DNA of 64,000 nucleotides from Microbacterium yannicii (GTDB lineage Bacteria > Actinomycetota > Actinomycetes > Actinomycetales > Microbacteriaceae): positions 248,001-312,000 of the forward strand of contig NZ_JAMXMB010000040.1 in assembly GCF_024055635.1 (NCBI RefSeq), written 5' to 3'. Below are positions 58,685-64,000 of the stretch, in pieces. The notes under the pieces are model-generated. The model worked only from the letters and a program-made list of their open reading frames with translations, had not been told where the DNA came from and made no database searches. Positions within the stretch are counted from its first letter, which is position 1; each line of letters begins with the position of its first letter. Position numbers and translations under genes: made by a program.

Positions 58685-60208
58685 GTGACCGAAACGCCCT
58701 CCGACGCCCTGCCCAGCCCTGACGACAGCGATCTCCCCACGGGGACGGTCGACGTTCTGCTGATCGGCGGCGGCATCATGAGCGCGACGCTGGGCACGCT
58801 GCTGCAGCAGCTGCAGCCCGACCTCAAGATCGCTGTGTTCGAACGGCTGAGCGATGTCGCTCAGGAGAGCTCGAACCCCTGGAACAACGCCGGCACCGGC
58901 CACGCGGCGCTCTGCGAGCTGAACTACATGCCCGAGGGCAAGGACGGCACGGTCGACCCCGCCAAGGCGATCTCGATCAACGAGCAGTTCCAGCAGAGCC
59001 GCCAGCTGTGGTCGTCGCTCGTCGAAGCCGGCGTGCTCGACGCCCCGTCGACGTTCATCAACTCCACCCCGCACATGACCTTCGTGCGCGGCGAGAAGGA
59101 TGTCGCCTACCTCAAGAAGCGCTACGAGGCGCTGAAGGACGAGCCGCTCTTCGCGGGCATCGAGTACAGCGAGGATTCCCGGGTCATCAACCAGTGGGCA
59201 CCGCTGCTGATGCAGAAGCGCCGCAAGGGCGAGCCGTTCGCCGCCACCCGGATGCCGGCGGGCACCGACGTCGACTTCGGCGCGCTGACCCACCAGCTCA
59301 TCGACCGGCTCGCCGAGAACGGCGCCGACGTGCGTCTCAACACCGAGGTGCGCGGCCTGAAGCGCCTGCCCGATGGCACCTGGCGCGTCAAGTACCGTCG
59401 CACCGTCGGCCGCACGCCCGGCGAGATCCGCGCGAAGTTCGTCTTCGTCGGCGCCGGCGGCTGGGCGCTCAAGCTGCTGCAGCGGTCGGGCATCCCCGAG
59501 ATCGCCGGCTATGGCGTCTTCCCGATCGGCGGGCAGTTCCTGAAGACCTCCAACCCGGCGGTCGTGGCCCAGCACAAGGCGAAGGTGTACTCGCAGGCAT
59601 CGGTGGGCGCCCCGCCGATGTCGGTGCCGCATCTCGACACCCGTGTCGTCGACGGCGAGGCGTCCCTGCTCTTCGGCCCGTTCGCGACCTTCAGCCCGAA
59701 GTTCCTCAAGACCGGCTCGTGGTTCGACATCGTGGGCCAGGTGCGCCCCCACAACCTGGGCCCGATGCTCAAGGTCGCGTGGGACAACCCCAGCCTCATC
59801 ACCTACCTCGTCGGCGAGCTGCTGAAGAACCACGCCAAGAAGGTCGACAGCCTGCGCGTCTTCATGCCGACGGCCAAGGACGAGGACTGGCACATCATCC
59901 AGGCCGGCCAGCGGGCCCAGGTGATGAAGAAAGACCCGGAGAAGGGCGGCGTGCTGCAGTTCGGGACCGAGGTCGTCACCGGAGCGGACGGTACGATCGC
60001 AGGTCTCCTGGGTGCCTCGCCGGGCGCATCGACCGCCGTGTCGATCATGCTGGGTCTCCTCAAGACGTGCTTCCCCGACCGCATCGACGCGTGGGAGCCG
60101 CGTTTGCGCGAGCTGATCCCGACGTACGGCGACACGCTCAACGCGCGTCCCGAGGTCGCGCAGGAGCTGCTCGGCGACACGGCGGAGGCGCTCGCGCTCA
60201 CCGCGTAG
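58685..60208 (+). CDS. mqo: Malate:quinone oxidoreductase
   Basis: A 507-residue FAD enzyme. FAD-binding start VDVLLIGGGIMSATLGTLLQ, then SSNPWNNAGTGHAALCELNY, INQWAPLLM, FVFVGAGGWALKLLQRSGIP, GQFLKTSNP and GASPGASTAVSIMLGLL. It oxidises malate at the membrane and passes electrons to menaquinone. GTG start, leaderless -10. Followed 6 bp later by the pyrimidine-dimer glycosylase. Confidence 0.96.
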   Translation: MTETPSDALPSPDDSDLPTGTVDVLLIGGGIMSATLGTLLQQLQPDLKIAVFERLSDVAQESSNPWNNAGTGHAALCELNYMPEGKDGTVDPAKAISINEQFQQSRQLWSSLVEAGVLDAPSTFINSTPHMTFVRGEKDVAYLKKRYEALKDEPLFAGIEYSEDSRVINQWAPLLMQKRRKGEPFAATRMPAGTDVDFGALTHQLIDRLAENGADVRLNTEVRGLKRLPDGTWRVKYRRTVGRTPGEIRAKFVFVGAGGWALKLLQRSGIPEIAGYGVFPIGGQFLKTSNPAVVAQHKAKVYSQASVGAPPMSVPHLDTRVVDGEASLLFGPFATFSPKFLKTGSWFDIVGQVRPHNLGPMLKVAWDNPSLITYLVGELLKNHAKKVDSLRVFMPTAKDEDWHIIQAGQRAQVMKKDPEKGGVLQFGTEVVTGADGTIAGLLGASPGASTAVSIMLGLLKTCFPDRIDAWEPRLRELIPTYGDTLNARPEVAQELLGDTAEALALTA

Positions 60209-60214
60209 TCCGCC

Positions 60215-60652
60215 ATGAGGCTGTGGTCGCTGCATCCGTCGATCCTCGACCGAGCAGCTCTGGTGGCGTGCTGGCGTGAGGGCCTCCTCGCTCAGGCGGT
60301 GCTCGCGGGCAGCACGCGCGGCTACACCCGGCACCCTCAGCTCGAGCGGTTCCGGGCGGTCGACGAGCCGCTCGACGCGATCGGCCACTACCTCAGCGGC
60401 CTGCGAACGGAGGCGGCAGCGCGCGGCTACTCGTTCGACGGCTCGCGCGTGCTGCGACCGGATGCCGCGGCCCCCGGCATCCCCGTCACCTCCGGCCAGC
60501 TGGGCTTCGAGCTGTCCCACCTGCGCGCCAAGGCGTCCCTCCGCGACCCGGAGTGGCTGCCGCGGGTTCCCGAGGTCGCCAGGCCGGCGCCGAGCTTCGC
60601 CGAGCGCCCGGGCGCCATCGAGTCATGGGAGCGCGGAGTGGTCACCTCCTAG
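60215..60652 (+). CDS. Pyrimidine dimer DNA glycosylase (Pyr_excise family)
   Basis: A 145-residue protein with MRLWSLHPSILDRAALVACW, REGLLAQAVLAGSTRGYTRHPQLERFRA, and a helical end (LSHLRAKASLRDPEWLP). These blocks match the actinobacterial members of the T4 endonuclease V-like family, which cleave cyclobutane dimers. It begins 6 bp after mqo, so it is likely co-transcribed. Confidence 0.82.
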   Translation: MRLWSLHPSILDRAALVACWREGLLAQAVLAGSTRGYTRHPQLERFRAVDEPLDAIGHYLSGLRTEAAARGYSFDGSRVLRPDAAAPGIPVTSGQLGFELSHLRAKASLRDPEWLPRVPEVARPAPSFAERPGAIESWERGVVTS

Positions 60653-60710
60653 ATTGGTCCCGCTGGTCGCGCGGGCGGCGACTGCGGCAGGTGGTGCCGC
60701 CGCCACCGAC

Positions 60711-60716
60711 TACGCT
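60711..60716 (+). promoter_or_regulatory. Leaderless-type -10 box (TACGCT), tdk
   Basis: TACGCT, 6 nt (CGATCC), GTG at 60723. Confidence 0.62.
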
Positions 60717-60722
60717 CGATCC

Positions 60723-61370
60723 GTGGCCAAGCTCTACTTCCGCTATGGGGCGATGAACTCCGGCAAGTCGACGTCGCTCCTTCAGGCCGCGTACAACTAC
60801 GAGGAACGCGGGCAGCACGTCCTGCTCGCCAAGCCCATGGTCGACACCAAGGGCGCCGACCAGATCGACAGTCGCCTCGGCGTCAAGCGCACGGTCGACT
60901 TCCTCGTCGGTCCGGACGACGATATCCGGGCCCTGTTCGCCGAGCATCGCGCGCGGGTGAGGGCGGATGCCGCGGCCACGCTGGTCCCGGAATCCGAGGA
61001 GCACGAGGTCGACGTCGCGTGCTTCCTCATCGACGAGGCGCAGTTCCTGACGCGCGAGCAGGTGGACGACCTGCTGCGCATCGTCGTGTTCGATGGCGTG
61101 CCGGTGCTGGCCTACGGCATCCGCACCGACTTCCAGACGCAGGCGTTCCCCGGCTCGGCGCGGTTGCTCGAGCTCGCTCACAGCCTCGAAGAACTCAAGA
61201 CGATCTGCCGCTGCGGTCGCAAAGCTCTTTTCAACGCTCGTCTCGTCGGCGGCCGGTTCGTGTTCGACGGTGACCAGGTCGCCATCGACGAGCTCAGCGC
61301 GGACCGCGTCACCTACGAGTCGCTGTGCGCCGAGGACTACCTGCGTGCGTCGGGCGGGCGCCTGGAATGA
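60723..61370 (+). CDS. tdk: Thymidine kinase
   Basis: A 215-residue type II TK. P-loop FRYGAMNSGKSTSLLQAAYN, catalytic ACFLIDEAQFLTREQVDDL, lasso-type YGIRTDFQTQAFPGSARLL, and ICRCGRKALFNARLVGGR. Only one of the two zinc Cys pairs is complete: the C-terminal CxxC is changed to YESLCAEDYL. It salvages thymidine. GTG start is leaderless. It ends 18 bp before the convergent DUF1295 gene. Confidence 0.92.
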   Translation: MAKLYFRYGAMNSGKSTSLLQAAYNYEERGQHVLLAKPMVDTKGADQIDSRLGVKRTVDFLVGPDDDIRALFAEHRARVRADAAATLVPESEEHEVDVACFLIDEAQFLTREQVDDLLRIVVFDGVPVLAYGIRTDFQTQAFPGSARLLELAHSLEELKTICRCGRKALFNARLVGGRFVFDGDQVAIDELSADRVTYESLCAEDYLRASGGRLE

Positions 61371-61388
61371 CGCCAGGGCGGCCGGCGC

Positions 61389-62219
61389 TCAGGCGGTCTC
61401 GGGGGCGCGTCCGCGACGGCGGGGGAGCGGCACCAGCATCGACGTCGCGCGCTGGTAGTCGCGGTAGGCCGGGTACTTCGCGGCCGAGATCGACTCGGTG
61501 AAGATCGTCGAGCCGATGAAGAGCACCGTGAGCAGCGCCGGCCCCGCGATCGTCCAGTTGAGCCAGCTCCCGCCGTCGGCGACGAGCGCCACCGCTCCGA
61601 GCGCGTAGAACGCCCACCACTGCGCCTGCTCGAAGAAGAAGTTCGGGTGGCGGCTGTAGGCGAACAGGCCCCTCGTCAGGAATCCCGGCTCGAGGGTGCC
61701 GCCGGCCGCTCTCTTGGCCTGGTGGAAGGCCCACTGCTGCTGATCGGCCACGGTCTCGCCCACCAGGAATGCCGCGAAGATCACCGAGAACGCGGCATCC
61801 CATCCGTTGAACGGCGTCGGGTGCTGCCATGCGATGTAGGCGGGCAGCGTGATGAGCACCAGCAGGGCGCTCTGGAACCCGACGATGAAGAGCAGATTGA
61901 ACACCTGGAACTGCCACCGCTTCATACGGCCGCGCAGGACCGCCCAGCGGTAGTCCTCCATGCCGGTGTAGCCGCCCTTGCGCGCGAAGTTGAAGGTGAG
62001 CCGCACGCCCCACGCCGTCACCAGCACAGCCATCACGACGAGCCTCGTGGCGTCGACGCCGGCGGCGATGGCGGCCCCGGCGAAGATCCACACGTAGATC
62101 ACCGGCACGACCGACCAGATCCGATCGATCCACGACGTCTCGTTGGTGATGAGGGAGGTGATCCAGCAGAACGCGGCGGCGACGCCCGCGACGATGAGGA
62201 CGAGGGGGAGGGGTTCCAT
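61389..62219 (-). CDS. DUF1295 family membrane protein (steroid 5-alpha-reductase-like)
   Basis: A 276-residue protein with six or seven helices. The C-terminal family signature is FAYSRHPNFFFEQAQWWAFY, followed by FTESISAAKYPAYRDYQRAT. The fold is the ICMT/5-alpha-reductase type: NAD(P)H or SAM-dependent chemistry on lipid substrates is typical, but the natural substrate is unknown. Start MEPLPLVLIV with a leaderless -10. Divergent from the LldR gene. Confidence 0.87.
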   Translation of the reverse strand: MEPLPLVLIVAGVAAAFCWITSLITNETSWIDRIWSVVPVIYVWIFAGAAIAAGVDATRLVVMAVLVTAWGVRLTFNFARKGGYTGMEDYRWAVLRGRMKRWQFQVFNLLFIVGFQSALLVLITLPAYIAWQHPTPFNGWDAAFSVIFAAFLVGETVADQQQWAFHQAKRAAGGTLEPGFLTRGLFAYSRHPNFFFEQAQWWAFYALGAVALVADGGSWLNWTIAGPALLTVLFIGSTIFTESISAAKYPAYRDYQRATSMLVPLPRRRGRAPETA

Positions 62220-62225
62220 GGGGTC

Positions 62226-62231
62226 AGGGTA
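62226..62231 (-). promoter_or_regulatory. Leaderless-type -10 box (TACCCT), DUF1295 gene
   Basis: Minus-strand TACCCT, 6 nt (GACCCC), ATG at 62219. Confidence 0.6.
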
Positions 62232-62265
62232 TCGCCCCCCGGGGCGACATCGCGCGTCACCCGGC

Positions 62266-62305
62266 TTGTCTGTGGTAGGACCACACGTTATCGTGGTCTG
62301 ACCAC
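62266..62305 (+). promoter_or_regulatory. lldR-lldD promoter with two GntR-type operators
   Basis: TTGTCT (62266-62271), 17-nt spacer, TATCGT (62289-62294). Operator 1 TGTGGT-AGG-ACCACA (62271-62285) fills the spacer. Operator 2 GTGGTC-T-GACCAC (62293-62305) covers the start site. Both carry the FadR/LldR core TGGTnnnACCA, with centres 21 bp (two helical turns) apart. Lactate should release the repressor. Confidence 0.8.
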
Positions 62306-62358
62306 ACCATGCACTTCATAGAGGAGGGGATGCGGATCCGACATCGACGAGGAGATCC

Positions 62359-63135
62359 GTGGCAGGGACCCCGACTTCGCCGGCGCTCGCGCCGGCCCGC
62401 GCCTGGCGCGTCGTGCTCGAGAAGATCGAGACCGACCTGCTCGACGGCACGCTGCGCCCCGGCGACCGGCTCGCGCCCGAACGCGAACTCGCAACGACCC
62501 TCGGGGTTGGCCGTTCCAGCGTGCGCGAAGCCCTGCGGGTGCTCGAGGTGATGGGTCTCATCCGCACCGGCACGGGCTCGGGACCGACCTCGGGTGCCAT
62601 CATCATCGCCACGCCGGAAGGCGGCATGTCCGCCCTCCTGCGACTGCAGGTCGCCGCGCAGGGGTTTCCCTTCGACGACGTGGTCGCCACCCGCCTCGTG
62701 CTCGAATCCGCCGTCGTCGATGCTGTCGCGACCGATCCTGCCCTGTCGACGGCGCGCGCTCGCGAGGTGCTGGAGGCGATGGACGCCGCCGATCTCACGG
62801 CACCGGAGTTCCTCGCGCTCGATGCGCAGCTGCACCTGGCCCTCGCCGAGGCATCGGGCAACGTCGTGATCGCCGCCATGATGGCGGGACTCCGCACCGC
62901 GATCGAGTCGTACGTTCAGGCGGGCGCCGCCGGCATCGCCGAATGGGATGCCGCCGCCGACCGCCTGCGCCGCGAGCACCACGCGATCCTCGACGCCGTC
63001 GACGCGGGCGATGCCGCTCGCGCCCGCACCCTCGTCCATGACCACATCGTCGGCTACTACTCGTCGGCGGGCCTCGCCCGCTCTGCGCCCGCCGACTCCG
63101 TCCCCGGATCCGCCGCGACGGATCCGACCTCCTGA
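62359..63135 (+). CDS. FadR-subfamily GntR regulator, probable lactate regulator LldR
   Basis: A 258-residue GntR protein. wHTH: LLDGTLRPGDRLAPERELAT and GVGRSSVREALRVLEVMGLI. The FCD ligand domain follows, with metal-binding-type D and H residues in LDAQLHLALAEASGNVVIAA and EHHAILDAVDAGDAARARTL. GTG start. It lies 11 bp before lldD and behind two TGGTnnnACCA sites, so autorepression and lactate response are the best reading. Confidence 0.88.
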   Translation: MAGTPTSPALAPARAWRVVLEKIETDLLDGTLRPGDRLAPERELATTLGVGRSSVREALRVLEVMGLIRTGTGSGPTSGAIIIATPEGGMSALLRLQVAAQGFPFDDVVATRLVLESAVVDAVATDPALSTARAREVLEAMDAADLTAPEFLALDAQLHLALAEASGNVVIAAMMAGLRTAIESYVQAGAAGIAEWDAAADRLRREHHAILDAVDAGDAARARTLVHDHIVGYYSSAGLARSAPADSVPGSAATDPTS

Positions 63136-63146
63136 AAGGCACTCCC

Positions 63147-64000
63147 ATGGTCCAGCGCCAGCTCCCCAAGCCTGCAGAGCTGCTCGAGCTCATGCAGTTC
63201 AAGAAGCCCGAACTCGACGGCCGCAAGCGCCGGCTCGAGGCGGCGCTCACGATCCACGACCTGCGCACGATCGCCAAGCGCCGCACGCCCAAGGCGGCCT
63301 TCGACTACACCGACGGCGCCGCCGAGGGCGAGTTCTCGCTCGCCCGCGCGCGCCAGGCATTCGAAGACGTGGAGTTCCACCCCGACATCCTGCGTCCGGC
63401 TGAGCACGTGGACATGTCGACCGAGATCCTCGGCGGTCCGTCGGCTCTGCCCTTCGGCATCGCGCCGACCGGCTTCACGCGCCTGATGCAGACCGAGGGC
63501 GAGACCGCCGGTGCGGGCGCGGCCGGTGCCGCCGGCATCCCGTTCACGCTGTCGACGCTCGGAACGACGTCGATCGAGGACGTGAAGAAGGCGAACCCGC
63601 ACGGACGCAACTGGTTCCAGCTGTACGTCATGCGCGATCGCGAGATCTCGTACGCGCTGGCCCGTCGCGCCGCGGCCGCCGGGTTCGACACGCTCCAGTT
63701 CACCGTCGACACCCCCGTCGCCGGCGCCCGCCTGCGCGACAAGCGCAACGGCTTCTCGATCCCGCCGCAGCTGACGCTGGGCACGATCATCAACGCCATC
63801 CCGCGGCCCTGGTGGTGGTACGACTTCCTCACCACGCCGAAGCTCGAGTTCGCCTCGCTGTCGACCACGGGCGGCACCGTCGGCGAGCTGCTCGACGCCG
63901 CGATGGACCCGACGATCAGCTACGACGATCTCGCGATCATCCGCGACATCTGGCCGGGCAAGATCGTCGTCAAGGGCGTGCAGAACGTCGCCGATTCGAA
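63147..64000 (+). CDS. lldD: FMN-dependent L-lactate dehydrogenase / alpha-hydroxy acid oxidase (3' end missing)
   Basis: The window holds the first 284 codons. Alpha-hydroxy-acid oxidase motifs: RRTPKAAFDYTDGAAEGEFS, FGIAPTGFTRLMQTEGETAG, ANPHGRNWFQLYVMRDREIS, TLQFTVDTPVAGARLRDKRN, and the beginning of WPGKIVVKGVQN. The Lys and Tyr of the FMN site are present; the catalytic His/Arg region lies beyond the edge. It oxidises L-lactate to pyruvate at the membrane with quinone as acceptor. ATG with GAAAGG upstream. Confidence 0.9.
   Translation, partial: MVQRQLPKPAELLELMQFKKPELDGRKRRLEAALTIHDLRTIAKRRTPKAAFDYTDGAAEGEFSLARARQAFEDVEFHPDILRPAEHVDMSTEILGGPSALPFGIAPTGFTRLMQTEGETAGAGAAGAAGIPFTLSTLGTTSIEDVKKANPHGRNWFQLYVMRDREISYALARRAAAAGFDTLQFTVDTPVAGARLRDKRNGFSIPPQLTLGTIINAIPRPWWWYDFLTTPKLEFASLSTTGGTVGELLDAAMDPTISYDDLAIIRDIWPGKIVVKGVQNVADS

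Overview
The window is a gene-dense, high-GC stretch of an actinobacterial chromosome. It most resembles the Microbacteriaceae, probably Microbacterium or a close relative. The pointers are GTG starts and GTGA/ATGA stop-start overlaps, GGATGC/GCATCC-rich codon choices, a small actinobacterial SRP RNA, malate:quinone oxidoreductase, Mycobacterium-like proteins (an Rv0805-type phosphodiesterase, a 10-methyl fatty acid pair), and many TAnnnT boxes exactly 6 nt in front of start codons, as expected for leaderless transcripts. The genus is inferred; no rRNA gene is present.

Layout. 1-7.6 kb: the 3' part of a Na+/H+ antiporter, a TetR-controlled SPW membrane protein, two small redox enzymes, a bifunctional-nuclease-family protein, a BBE-type flavoprotein, and a divergent MBL-hydrolase/TetR pair with a clear operator. 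7.7-12.5 kb: a tightly packed glycan operon (two GT4 glycosyltransferases, a barrel-type protein, a GH130 phosphorylase). 12.6-18.8 kb: a small membrane protein, an ArsC-like phosphatase, a DUF1269 protein, a ClC channel, and a TmsA/TmsB pair that probably makes 10-methyl branched fatty acids. 19.5-27.5 kb: an RpiR-regulated Ugp-like ABC importer whose operon also carries a PtpB-like phosphatase and an Rv0805-like phosphodiesterase, with a second phosphodiesterase upstream. This is the best candidate for an undescribed phosphoester uptake system. 27.7-34.3 kb: a histone-like protein, then a 1318-residue Pls-type single-module NRPS with membrane/beta-helix modules, an M1 aminopeptidase and a phosphopantetheinyl transferase. 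This is the second candidate system.

34.4-38.1 kb: small proteins, then a DUF1254 gene and a foreign-looking bile salt hydrolase between two 34-bp direct repeats, followed by tRNA-Ser(GGA). 38.2-42.7 kb: a MoxR / DUF58 / transglutaminase operon. 42.9-50.8 kb: SRP RNA, a Nudix hydrolase, pta-ackA, and a maltose-phosphorylase-type GH65 with a beta-phosphoglucomutase-like HAD. 50.8-58.6 kb: dnaX, recR, an EamA exporter, lysC, a GNAT and asd. 58.7-64 kb: mqo, a pyrimidine-dimer glycosylase, tdk, a DUF1295 protein, and an LldR-lldD lactate operon (cut by the window edge) with two TGGTnnnACCA operators.

Central-carbon genes (lldD, mqo, pta-ackA, maltose phosphorylase) point to aerobic growth on lactate and alpha-glucans with acetate overflow. 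Regulation is unusually readable: TetR, TetR, RpiR and LldR sites all coincide with the promoters they should control.
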